A stretch of DNA of 64,000 nt, taken from Thiorhodococcus drewsii AZ1. GTDB lineage: Bacteria > Pseudomonadota > Gammaproteobacteria > Chromatiales > Chromatiaceae. Positions 56,128 through 64,000 of this stretch are shown here, in pieces; the first letter of the stretch is position 1, and each line of letters opens with the position of its first letter. The notes beneath the pieces are model-generated. The model was not told where the DNA came from. It saw only the letters and a list, made by a program, of their open reading frames with translations, and ran no database searches. Location of the stretch: positions 124,001 through 188,000 of the forward strand of contig NZ_AFWT01000002.1 of assembly GCF_000224065.1 (NCBI RefSeq), read 5' to 3'. A program made the translations under genes and the position numbers.

Positions 56128-57162
56128 TCAGGCCCGCTCCACGGGAAAGGTGAGCACCTGATCGATATGATCGGCCTCGGCCGCGATCATCAGCAATCGA
56201 TCGAGGCCCAGAGCCACACCGGAGCAGTCTGGCATTCCGGACGCGAGCGCCGCGAGGAAGGCGTCGTCGACCGGCGGCTCGGGCAGGCCCAGATCGCGTC
56301 GGACCACGAGATCGTCCATGAAGCGTCGACGCTGCTCGTCGGCATCGGTCAGCTCGTGAAACCCGTTGGCCAGCTCGATGCCCTCGATATAGAGCTCGAA
56401 TCGCTCGCCGGCCGGAAAGGGACCCGGTCGAACGCGGGCCAGTGCCGCCTGCGAGGGCGGATAGTCGTGAAGGAAGGTCATGCCGCCACGACCGAGTCCG
56501 GATTCAAGCCGATGGGTCAGCAGCAGGTCGAGCCATCCATCGCGATCGAGTTCCAAATGGCCCGCATCCACCATCCCGGCGTCGGCCGCCGCGCAGCGCA
56601 GACTCTCGATACTCGCCGACCAGGGATCCAGGTCCAGTTGCCGCATAAAGAGATCCCGGTAGCGGATCCGCTCGTCGGGCATGTCGGGACGCCCCAGGAT
56701 TGCGCGCACCAGGTCCGCGACCTCGTTCATGAGACGCTGGTGGTCCCAGCCCGGCCGATACCATTCCAGCAGGGTGAACTCGGGGTGATGACGGCGTCCA
56801 CGCTCAGCGTCGCGGAAGACCTTGCAGATCTGGTAGATGGGTCCCGAGCCTGCAGCGACCAGACGCTTCATCGCAAACTCGGGAGAGGTGTTCAGATAGA
56901 GCGCCCGATCACCGCCCGGCCCCTCGATCGAGGTTCGTAGGCTGGCGAGCGCCGGATCCGTCACCGCAGCGCGCGAGAGGATGGGTGTCTCGACCTCCAT
57001 CACGCCAGCGGCGGCGAAGAAGGCGCGAGCCCGACCAAGCAGGTCGGCCCGCGCCCGAATCCGCTCCAGCGATGCGCTCGGCCGCCAGTCGGCGCCCTCG
57101 AACTCGCTGGAAGGATCTGGAAATTCGGTCAGATGTCCGACCCCGTTCGAGGCCGTCGTCAT
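56128..57162 (-). CDS. epmA: EF-P lysine lysyltransferase EpmA (PoxA/GenX)
   Basis: Lysyl-tRNA-synthetase-like enzyme that attaches (R)-beta-lysine to Lys34 of EF-P. 344 residues, the short PoxA form without an anticodon-binding domain. Class II motifs: [34 protein letters not shown] (motif 2) and [17 protein letters not shown] (motif 3). Its start overlaps the efp stop by ATGA, so enzyme and substrate are co-translated, a direct functional link. Confidence 0.97.
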   Translation of the reverse strand: MTTASNGVGHLTEFPDPSSEFEGADWRPSASLERIRARADLLGRARAFFAAAGVMEVETPILSRAAVTDPALASLRTSIEGPGGDRALYLNTSPEFAMKRLVAAGSGPIYQICKVFRDAERGRRHHPEFTLLEWYRPGWDHQRLMNEVADLVRAILGRPDMPDERIRYRDLFMRQLDLDPWSASIESLRCAAADAGMVDAGHLELDRDGWLDLLLTHRLESGLGRGGMTFLHDYPPSQAALARVRPGPFPAGERFELYIEGIELANGFHELTDADEQRRRFMDDLVVRRDLGLPEPPVDDAFLAALASGMPDCSGVALGLDRLLMIAAEADHIDQVLTFPVERA

Positions 57163-57731
57163 GCGTCCTTGGCGCGCGACACGTACTCACCGGTGCGGGT
57201 GTCGACCTTGATGAGCTCGCCGGTCTGCACGAACAGCGGAACGCGAACCACGGCACCAGTTTCGAGGGTTGCCGGCTTGCCGCCGCCACCGGAGGTATCG
57301 CCTTTGAGGCCCGGATCCGTCTCGGTGATCTCGAGTACCACGAAGTTAGGCGGCTCGACGGAGAGCGGAGCGCCGTTCCAGAGGGTGACCTTGCAGATGT
57401 CGTTATCTTTGATCCACTTGGCGGCCTCGCCGACGGCGGGCGCGTTGGCGGTCATCTGCTCGAAGGTCTCCTGATGCATGAAGTGCCATTCTTCGCCGTC
57501 GTTGTAGAGATACTGCATCTCCGTATCATGGACATCCGCCGCCTCGACGGTATCGCCCGACTTGAAGGTCTTTTCGACCGTGCGACCGGTCTTCAGATTG
57601 CGTACACGCACGCGGTTGAATGCCTGTCCCTTGCCGGGCTTGACGAACTCGTTCTCAACGATGGTGTACGGATCCCCGTCCAACATGATCTTGAGTCCGC
57701 CCTTGAATTCATTGGTGCTATAGAAAGCCAT
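57159..57731 (-). CDS. efp: Translation elongation factor P
   Basis: Relieves ribosome stalling at polyproline. From the ATG at 57731 (GAGGA Shine-Dalgarno) it is 190 residues: three beta-barrel domains, with the modification loop VKPGKGQAF placing Lys34 exactly where EpmA acts. The end carries the [16 protein letters not shown] and [20 protein letters not shown] signatures. It is divergent from epmB by 49 bp and coupled to epmA. Confidence 0.98.
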   Translation of the reverse strand: MAFYSTNEFKGGLKIMLDGDPYTIVENEFVKPGKGQAFNRVRVRNLKTGRTVEKTFKSGDTVEAADVHDTEMQYLYNDGEEWHFMHQETFEQMTANAPAVGEAAKWIKDNDICKVTLWNGAPLSVEPPNFVVLEITETDPGLKGDTSGGGGKPATLETGAVVRVPLFVQTGELIKVDTRTGEYVSRAKDA

Positions 57732-57765
57732 GTCATCCTCAGTGTCTGTGAAGCTAAACCGGAGA

Positions 57766-57795
57766 ATGTTATCCCAAACCATGGTGACTTGTCAG
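57766..57795 (-). promoter_or_regulatory. Candidate sigma-70 promoter for efp-epmA
   Basis: On the minus strand CTGACA (57795-57790) and TAACAT (57771-57766) are 18 bases apart, placing the start of transcription near 57759 and giving a leader of about 28 bases. The -35 lies within the first codons of the divergent epmB gene. Confidence 0.45.
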
Positions 57796-58776
57796 AGCGA
57801 GACCTGGCGGTCGGCGCTGACCAATTCTTTCACCAAGCTCGACGGGCTGCTGGACAGTCTCGGGCTGGAGAGGCATGAGATTGCGGACCTGGATCCAAAC
57901 CCGGACGGCTTCCGGCTCCTGGTACCACGAGGCTTCGCCGCGCTGATGCGGCATGGCGACCCGATGGATCCCTTGCTGCGCCAGGTGCTACCACTGCGAA
58001 TCGAGCGCGACAGGGTCGAGGGCTTCGTTGCCGATCCGGTCGGGGACAGTGCAGCGGACCGGGGAAACGGCCTACTCCAGAAGTACCGTGGGCGGGCGCT
58101 GCTCATGACGACCGGCGCCTGCGCCATCCATTGCCGTTACTGTTTCCGTCGCCATTTTCCCTACGCCTCGCTGCCCGCGCGCGGGACAGGCCACCAGGCA
58201 GCCATCGCGCAGATTGCCGAGGACGACTCTCTGAGCGAGGTCATTCTCAGTGGCGGCGATCCGCTCATGCTCGATGACGCACAGCTGCGGCAGCTTCTGT
58301 CGGCGCTGGACGCCATCCCGCACCTACGTCGGCTGCGGATCCATACCCGACTCCCGATCGTGCTGCCGGAACGCATCACCGATGAACTCTGCAGGATGCT
58401 GACGGCGCTGGGTCTGCAAACGATCATGGTCATCCACGCCAACCACCCCCATGAACTAGGCATCCAAACCGGACGAGCGCTGCGGCGATTGACTCGGGCG
58501 GCGGGTGTAACGCTGCTGAACCAAAGCGTCCTCTTGAAGGACATCAACGACGACCCGGAGGTCTTGGAGCGTCTGAGCGAACGACTGTTTGAAAACGGGG
58601 TCCTCCCCTATTACGTCCACCAACTGGATCGCGTGGAAGGGGCCGCACATTTTTCGGTTGCGGACGACGAAGCGAAACGACTCATGGATTGTCTTCGTCA
58701 ACGTCTGCCCGGATATTTGGTTCCGCGCCTGGTCCGGGAGATCCCCGGAGAGGGCTCGAAGACGCCCGTCGACTGA
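57781..58776 (+). CDS. epmB: EF-P beta-lysylation protein EpmB (lysine 2,3-aminomutase-like)
   Basis: Radical-SAM, PLP-dependent enzyme that makes (R)-beta-lysine for EF-P. From the ATG at 57781 it is 331 residues. The SAM cluster motif [15 protein letters not shown] gives CxxxCxxC, followed by [12 protein letters not shown] and [16 protein letters not shown]. Upstream ATG and GTG codons exist but the conserved part begins here ([20 protein letters not shown]). Together with efp and epmA the whole modification route is encoded in one 2.6-kb locus. Confidence 0.96.
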   Translation: MVTCQSETWRSALTNSFTKLDGLLDSLGLERHEIADLDPNPDGFRLLVPRGFAALMRHGDPMDPLLRQVLPLRIERDRVEGFVADPVGDSAADRGNGLLQKYRGRALLMTTGACAIHCRYCFRRHFPYASLPARGTGHQAAIAQIAEDDSLSEVILSGGDPLMLDDAQLRQLLSALDAIPHLRRLRIHTRLPIVLPERITDELCRMLTALGLQTIMVIHANHPHELGIQTGRALRRLTRAAGVTLLNQSVLLKDINDDPEVLERLSERLFENGVLPYYVHQLDRVEGAAHFSVADDEAKRLMDCLRQRLPGYLVPRLVREIPGEGSKTPVD

Positions 58777-58909
58777 ACGCCGACACCGATTGAAAAACAC
58801 GCACTAATTGAGGAAATACCCAAACGCGTTGCCTTTCGAGTCGAGTCGTCGCATCCTAGAACGCATACGAGATTCGAGACCTCCATCGCCCAGCCCAGAA
58901 ACCCACAGC

Positions 58910-60997
58910 ATGTCACTGCACACTCAAACAGCGAACCTGCTTCTGATCACCACAGAAACCAGTGAGTCCGAAAGACTTTTAGGAGGACTGCGCGAAGAGG
59001 GTTTGGCGTCGAAAAGCGTCAGCGTCCCGAATGCAGACCGACTCGCCGAGACACTCACGCAGCGTGGCTGCGACATCATCATCTGTTTCGCCAGCGACCG
59101 CGACCTCGATCTCGACGCCGTGCTGACGGCCTACCGCAAGCTGAGCGCGGACGTTCCACTGATTCTTGTCACCGATGGCGACACCGACGCGGGTCTCACG
59201 ATCAAGGCACGCCGCGCCGGCGTGCGCGATCTCGTCGAAAGCGGCGACAGCGAACGCCTCAAGCTCGCGGTCGCCCGCGAACGCTCCGATCTATTCCGGC
59301 GACGCGAGGCGGACACCCTGAGCGGACGACTGAAGGACTGCGAACAACGCTCGCTCGAAATCATCGAAGTCACGAGCGCCGGGGTCGCCTTCATCCAAGA
59401 CGGTCTGCATGTGGAAACCAATCCGGCCTACCTGGGCCTCTTTGGTTTCGAGACCAAGGATGATGTGCTGGCGACGCCCTTCCTAGACTTGGTCGAACCC
59501 GCCGCGCAGAAACGGGTTCGAGACATCCTGCGTGTGAACACGTCCCAAATCACATCGACTCCGATCGAGTTCGATCTGGTTTGTCGCCGAACCGATGGCA
59601 GCCCGTTCGGCGCCCACCTGCTCGCGGCACCCTCCGAGTTCGAGGACGAACCCTGCCTGCGTCTGATCCTCCAAACAAACGCCTCCTCGCCCGCCCCCAA
59701 TGCCAGCAATCAGGCCCAGGGAACCGGCAACGAGATCGGCCTCATCAGCTTCCTTGCCGAGATCGAGGCACACATTGGCAACGAACGTCTCGTCGACAGA
59801 GACTTCGCCATTTTCTATATCCGTATCAAGAACAGCGCCGATCTCCTCCGAGATCTTGGACTCACCCATGCGCTCGAACTCTTCGAGGAGTTCGCCAAGA
59901 CGCTCGTAGAGATCATCGCTGGAACGGGATTCCTTGCGCGACTCGGAGACGACGGTTTCGGACTGATCGTGGATGATCTGGGGGCATTCGAGGCCAAGTC
60001 CTTGGCAGAACGCATCACCAGCCAGGCGCGCCTGCCCGGCCAGCGCCGCGCGACGAACGACACCGCCGCAGATTGCGAGATCGGCTACTTCCTCGTGAGC
60101 GACCGAGCGGCGGCGGCCGAGGACATCGTCAACGCCGCACATCGACTCTGCATCGGTCACGACTTCAGCGAGCGGAATCATGTGCCCGGACAGCAGCCGC
60201 CGACCTCGCTCGCCGCGCGGGTCAAGCAAGAGGTCGAGGACGAAGACGGCGACGTCAACATCGCGCGCAAGATCGAATACGCGCTGCACAACGATCAGCT
60301 CAAGTTGGTCTATCAGCCGATCATCAGCCTGATGGGCGACAACCAGGAGAACTACAGTGTTCTGGTACGGCTGCTGGACGAAGAAGAGAACCTGCTCGAG
60401 GCCAAGGATTTCATCGGCCCCGCCATCCGCAGTGGACTGATCGAGGAGGTCGACAAGTGGACGATCCGCTCGTCGATCCGGGTCATCGGCGAGCAGCGCA
60501 AGGCCGGACATAATCTCAGCCTGTTCGTCAATCTCTCCGAGGATACCTTCAGGAACCCGAGCATCGTCCTATGGATCTGCGACTGTCTGCGCGAATTCGA
60601 CGTCCGAGGCAATTGGCTCACCTTCCAGTTCCAGGAGGAGCTGGTGGTCGGCAACCTGGCCAGCCTCAGCAAATTGGTCGAGACACTGAAGAAGATCAAA
60701 TGCCGCGTAGCGATCAACCGATTCGGGGTCAGCGAACGGCCGGAACTGATCCTGCAGGGGCTCTCGCTCGATTTCGTCCTGTTGAAACCGAGCTTCGCTC
60801 AGGGACTCGCCGACGACGCCGACAAGCAGCAGCGACTCCTGCAGCTCGCAACCCTGGCCAAGGAATTCAACGTTAAGAGTATCGTTACCGGGGTCGAGGA
60901 TGCCCGCGCCCTCACCGTACTCTGGACGGCCGGGGTCGATTACGTGCAGGGCAATTTCCTCCAGCGCCCCTCCCCGACACTCGAAGTCCAGGCCTAA
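58910..60997 (+). CDS. fimX: FimX-like degenerate REC-PAS-GGDEF-EAL protein
   Basis: 695 residues, close to the 691 of Pseudomonas aeruginosa FimX, which controls type IV pili and twitching by binding c-di-GMP. Order: a receiver-like domain (about 8-125) lacking an acidic pair and phospho-Asp (DIIICFASDRDLDL), PAS (about 140-265), a GGDEF domain whose motif is GDDGF at 346-350, and an EAL domain whose motif is SVLVR at 483-487 inside LVYQPIISLMGDNQENYSVL. FimX has GDSIF and EVL at these places. It is thus probably a c-di-GMP receptor, not an enzyme. ATG at 58910 is preferred over TTG at 58808. Confidence 0.88.
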   Translation: MSLHTQTANLLLITTETSESERLLGGLREEGLASKSVSVPNADRLAETLTQRGCDIIICFASDRDLDLDAVLTAYRKLSADVPLILVTDGDTDAGLTIKARRAGVRDLVESGDSERLKLAVARERSDLFRRREADTLSGRLKDCEQRSLEIIEVTSAGVAFIQDGLHVETNPAYLGLFGFETKDDVLATPFLDLVEPAAQKRVRDILRVNTSQITSTPIEFDLVCRRTDGSPFGAHLLAAPSEFEDEPCLRLILQTNASSPAPNASNQAQGTGNEIGLISFLAEIEAHIGNERLVDRDFAIFYIRIKNSADLLRDLGLTHALELFEEFAKTLVEIIAGTGFLARLGDDGFGLIVDDLGAFEAKSLAERITSQARLPGQRRATNDTAADCEIGYFLVSDRAAAAEDIVNAAHRLCIGHDFSERNHVPGQQPPTSLAARVKQEVEDEDGDVNIARKIEYALHNDQLKLVYQPIISLMGDNQENYSVLVRLLDEEENLLEAKDFIGPAIRSGLIEEVDKWTIRSSIRVIGEQRKAGHNLSLFVNLSEDTFRNPSIVLWICDCLREFDVRGNWLTFQFQEELVVGNLASLSKLVETLKKIKCRVAINRFGVSERPELILQGLSLDFVLLKPSFAQGLADDADKQQRLLQLATLAKEFNVKSIVTGVEDARALTVLWTAGVDYVQGNFLQRPSPTLEVQA

Positions 60998-61012
60998 CCG
61001 ACAGCCCCGAAA

Positions 61013-62083
61013 TCAGCGCCCCATTGAGGGATAAACGAAGGTCTCCGCTGGGAGGCTTTTCACCTGAGGCTTCTGGGGCTTCTGCTTCGACAAGCCGGTT
61101 CTGCGCTGTGTCAGCTCCTCCAGATGGCTCTTGAGCAGCGAGTTGTTCGGCGCGTTCAGCCGGCTCATCAGACGCGTCGGCATCTTGTAGCTCGGCGACT
61201 TGGTGCCAGACGACTCCAGCGGCCCCGGCCAAACGTAATCCCCACCGACTCCAGGGCCCCTCGGCGCAAACCCAATCGTCGCCGACGGTGTCGGCGCACC
61301 CGGACCCACCATAGCAAGAACAGTCTCCAGAGGCATTCCGAGCAGCGTCTCCGCCCGTTTGGAATAGAGGGAGACGCCCTTCGTCCTTAGATACCGCGTC
61401 AACACCTGACGGGTGTAGGCCTGGGTCTCAGGAAACGCGACGACTCCACCCCCTTGATCCATGGCGCCCTCACCCGCGTTGTAGGCCATGACCGCATGAC
61501 CCAAGCTGCCGTATTTTTCGATCAGACGCTTCAGATGGCGTATCCCAACGTCCAGATTGGTCTCGACGTCGAAGAGCGCATCCGGCGAGGTTACACCATA
61601 ATCGCCGGCCGTTTCAGGCATCACCTGCATCAGCCCAATGGCACCAGCCAACGACACGGCATGGGGATCATAGGCCGACTCGACAGCGACGAGCGCGTTC
61701 AGCAACAACGGATCCAGCCGATAGCGCGCGGCATAGCGATCCATGGTCGCCCTGATGCTCGAGCGCGACGGAACGGGACCTTCGGGCGGCTTGGGCACCT
61801 CGCGGGCGACAGGTTTCTCCGGCTGTACCGAAGCCGCCTCCGATGTCGTCTGCGCGCCGACCGCAGACTGATCGACGGAGACCGCCACCTCTCCCCGGCC
61901 GCCATCCTGTTCCACCGCGTCGGCCGCCTTGCAGACCGCGAGATGGGAACTCAGGACACACAGGAATGCGAAACCCAAACTCGGCGCGACAGCGCCAAGA
62001 GGTCGCACGCATCGCGCGCGAAACCCAGGGCCGGCTCCTAAACCTGGAAGAGCGTAAAAATCGCTGGTAACACTGCTTTTCAT
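61013..62083 (-). CDS. Lytic transglycosylase (SLT domain), exported
   Basis: 356 residues. GGGGGAG lies five bases ahead of the ATG at 62083; an N-terminal hydrophobic segment (SLGFAFLCVLSSHLAVC) may be a signal or lipoprotein sequence. The SLT domain (about 115-235) has the catalytic Glu in LNALVAVESAYDPHAVS, then GAIGLMQVMPETAGDYGV, DVGIRHLKRLIEKYG and HAVMAYNAGEGAM. The 120-residue C-terminus is Pro/Ser-rich and unconserved. It cleaves glycan strands of peptidoglycan. Convergent with fimX (15-bp gap) and divergent from the ATPase gene. Confidence 0.92.
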   Translation of the reverse strand: MKSSVTSDFYALPGLGAGPGFRARCVRPLGAVAPSLGFAFLCVLSSHLAVCKAADAVEQDGGRGEVAVSVDQSAVGAQTTSEAASVQPEKPVAREVPKPPEGPVPSRSSIRATMDRYAARYRLDPLLLNALVAVESAYDPHAVSLAGAIGLMQVMPETAGDYGVTSPDALFDVETNLDVGIRHLKRLIEKYGSLGHAVMAYNAGEGAMDQGGGVVAFPETQAYTRQVLTRYLRTKGVSLYSKRAETLLGMPLETVLAMVGPGAPTPSATIGFAPRGPGVGGDYVWPGPLESSGTKSPSYKMPTRLMSRLNAPNNSLLKSHLEELTQRRTGLSKQKPQKPQVKSLPAETFVYPSMGR

Positions 62084-62294
62084 AACTCCCCCTAACGGAC
62101 ATGCAAGCGCATCTGCAACGGCAACTCAAGACAAGCAGTCAATCAAGGGCGGAAACACCGAACAAACACCCATTGACCGACCAAACAACACAGACCGAGT
62201 TTGTTAAACTGCGGCCTCGACTTAGCCGGGCCGATCTTCGCGTAGATCAGGCACCATGCCTCTATGGACGTCAATCACCCCTGGGAATTCGAAG

Positions 62295-64000
62295 ATGTAC
62301 GAATCTTTTTTTGGACTCGACGAAAAACCATTTTCGCTCCTCCCGGACCCCAGTTTCTTCTATCTCAGCAAGATCCATCAAGAGGCGTTGACGCTCGTCG
62401 AATACGGGCTCTATAACCAATCCGGATTCACCGTACTGACCGGCGAAGTCGGCTCCGGCAAGACGACCCTGATGCGTTATTTGCTCGGTCAGCTCGATGA
62501 CGAGCTGACCGTCGGGCTCATATCGAACACCCATCAATCGCTCGGACAGATCATGGACTGGGTCTGCGCCGCATTCGAGCTCGATGCGCCGAGCGGTAAA
62601 AAACTCGATCAACATCAAGCCTTCGTCGACTTCCTGCTAAAACAATACTCAAAGGGCAAGAAGACCCTGCTCATCATCGACGAGGCGCAGAACCTCGGTC
62701 TCGAAAGGCTCGAAGAGATCCGCCTTCTATCCAACATCAACGCCGACAAGGATCTGGTCCTACAACTCCTACTTCTCGGCCAGCCGCAGCTCAGACAACA
62801 GCTCAGAAAACCCGAGTTGGAGCAGTTCATTCAGCGTGTTTCGGCGTCCTATCATCTCGGACGCCTCTCATCCGAAGAGACCTTTCACTACATCCGGCAC
62901 AGACTTCGCGTCGTCGGCGGCAGCAAGGAGATATTCACCCCGGACGCCTGCCATGCCGCCTTTCATTACAGCAAGGGCATCCCGCGTATCATCAACCTGA
63001 TCTGCGAGACCGCGCTCGTACTCTCGTATGGCATGGGGGAAAAGATCGTCACCGGCAAGGCGATCGACGACTTCGTCCAATCAGAGGCCTCGCACCTGCT
63101 CTTCGCTGTCGACTCGGATGAGCGCGTGCCCTTGACCGAAGAGGCCGTCCAGCGCTTTATGGCATCCGTCGGCTATACCCAAGAGGAGCAAGCCCCTCTT
63201 CTGGAAGAACCGGCACCCGAGGTTGGCGTCGAGCGCAAGGAAACAGAGACCGAACCCACCTCGGCCGAATCCCAGCCCCATGACCGAAGCCACTTCAACG
63301 CAACGGATGCCCCCCAGGAGCCTGCGAGCGGCGACGCGCACTCACCCACTCGATCATCAGCCGAACCCTCTTCTCCCGCGCCTGAGCCAGCGCCCGCGCA
63401 CGAAGCCCTACATCCAACCAAGCGGCAGCCAGCCAAGGCTCTCGGCTTGGTCGTGCAAAGCGTCGCAAACCGCGAGGCCGAGGACGCCATTCCGCCAATC
63501 CGCCTCACCGAGGAGGACCTACCTCAGGCGGATTTTGCTGCCGCCCAGCAGTTAATCGAATCCGGACAGGTTCCCAAGCGCCAACGGACGAAAGAAATCC
63601 TCGCCATCACTCTGGGGCTCGGGCTGGGATTCGTTTTGGCGCTCTCGTATGTGCTCTGGGGACATAAAGAGCGGCCCCAAGAACCGGCCGTGGCGGAATC
63701 CCAAGCAGCGTCGACCGATCCGACAGAGACCGAACAGACGAGCGCTGCGCTAGAGACCCCGCAAACGCCTCCACCGCCCGCCGCTGTAGACGCAAATCAA
63801 CCATCGACCGTGGCCTCGACGACGGATGCGACCGAGGACCCAACGCCCGTAGCAACGGATGAAACCGCCGTCATGGCTCAGACGCCAAAGACCCCGGAAG
63901 CGACCACACCCGCATCGGCCCAACCCGAGAAGCAGGACTCGACAGCCTCGACGGAAGAGCCAGACACATCCATGGCCCAGGCTCGGCCTGTCGAGGAGAC
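62295..64000 (+). CDS. ExeA/GspA-type AAA ATPase, C-terminus beyond the window
   Basis: At least 568 residues; no stop before the right edge. The N-terminus MYESFFGLDEKPFSLLPDPS is the classic ExeA/GspA/MshM start; Walker A is LTGEVGSGKTTLMRYLLGQL and Walker B KTLLIIDEAQNL. After the AAA core (to about residue 270) comes a linker rich in Glu/Pro/Ser, a membrane helix near 436-456 (AITLGLGLGFVLALSYVLWG) and a long Thr/Glu/Pro-rich periplasmic stretch. Members act in secretion, pilus or exopolysaccharide export. The part after the window could hold a peptidoglycan-binding domain, as in GspA. Confidence 0.85.
   Translation, partial: MYESFFGLDEKPFSLLPDPSFFYLSKIHQEALTLVEYGLYNQSGFTVLTGEVGSGKTTLMRYLLGQLDDELTVGLISNTHQSLGQIMDWVCAAFELDAPSGKKLDQHQAFVDFLLKQYSKGKKTLLIIDEAQNLGLERLEEIRLLSNINADKDLVLQLLLLGQPQLRQQLRKPELEQFIQRVSASYHLGRLSSEETFHYIRHRLRVVGGSKEIFTPDACHAAFHYSKGIPRIINLICETALVLSYGMGEKIVTGKAIDDFVQSEASHLLFAVDSDERVPLTEEAVQRFMASVGYTQEEQAPLLEEPAPEVGVERKETETEPTSAESQPHDRSHFNATDAPQEPASGDAHSPTRSSAEPSSPAPEPAPAHEALHPTKRQPAKALGLVVQSVANREAEDAIPPIRLTEEDLPQADFAAAQQLIESGQVPKRQRTKEILAITLGLGLGFVLALSYVLWGHKERPQEPAVAESQAASTDPTETEQTSAALETPQTPPPPAAVDANQPSTVASTTDATEDPTPVATDETAVMAQTPKTPEATTPASAQPEKQDSTASTEEPDTSMAQARPVEE

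Overview
The window is a dense, GC-rich (roughly 60% or more) bacterial chromosome segment whose gene content and gene order are gammaproteobacterial. Pointers are the def-fmt-rsmB block beside trkA, the lysM-dprA-smg-topA-tsaC block on the other strand, the rpmF-plsX-fabHDG-acpP-fabF-pabC-mltG-tmk-holB-pilZ-tatD run, EF-P with its lysylation enzymes EpmA/EpmB, and the twitching-motility regulators PilZ and FimX. I infer a member of the Chromatiales (purple sulfur bacteria) from the overall style; no photosynthesis or sulfur gene is present to prove it. There are no rRNA or tRNA genes, prophages, IS elements or CRISPR arrays that I can see.

Layout. 0-8.4 kb: end of a nuclease gene, tsaC, an HDOD-GAF regulator plus a cell-wall amidase, then topA, smg, dprA and a LysM protein on the minus strand. 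8.6-18.7 kb (plus strand): def, fmt, rsmB, a DUF4390 protein, the NtrY/NtrX two-component pair, and the potassium uptake genes trkA and trkH, with a heptanucleotide-repeat spacer in front of trkA. 18.9-25.6 kb: a Cache-domain chemoreceptor, a large REC-PAS-GGDEF-EAL c-di-GMP enzyme, then mobB and a second HDOD regulator. 25.8-28.4 kb: ettA and a DUF815 ATPase. 28.5-39.7 kb (minus strand): the fatty-acid/phospholipid operon fused to DNA-replication and cell-wall genes. 39.7-41.2 kb: the longest non-coding stretch, with a strong minus-strand terminator, a possible small RNA, an orphan FixJ-type response regulator and a 7-bp tandem repeat. 41.2-49.1 kb: folK, and a complete six-gene MoxR/Bat (VWA) operon. 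49.3-52.7 kb: a HAD phosphatase, two SPFH membrane proteins and a triple Fe-S CDGSH protein. 53-56.1 kb: DUF2189, amidohydrolase and DUF4139 genes. 56.1-58.8 kb: epmA-efp divergent from epmB. 58.9 kb to the end: fimX, a lytic transglycosylase, and an ExeA/GspA-type AAA ATPase that runs off the edge.

How the parts fit. The minus-strand fab operon makes acyl chains and passes them to phospholipid synthesis (PlsX). PilZ, FimX and the REC-PAS-GGDEF-EAL protein are parts of c-di-GMP and type IV pilus control, although they lie about 30 kb apart. EpmA and EpmB modify EF-P encoded between them. The MoxR/Bat operon looks complete and translationally coupled.

Most of the window is well-known housekeeping. 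The points most worth a second look are regulatory: an intrinsic terminator plus a palindrome lying in the pabC start region; an isolated strong terminator with a possible small RNA upstream of yceD; heptanucleotide repeats at two loci, one supplying the trkA ribosome binding site; and an NtrX whose ATPase loop and Walker A motif are altered.
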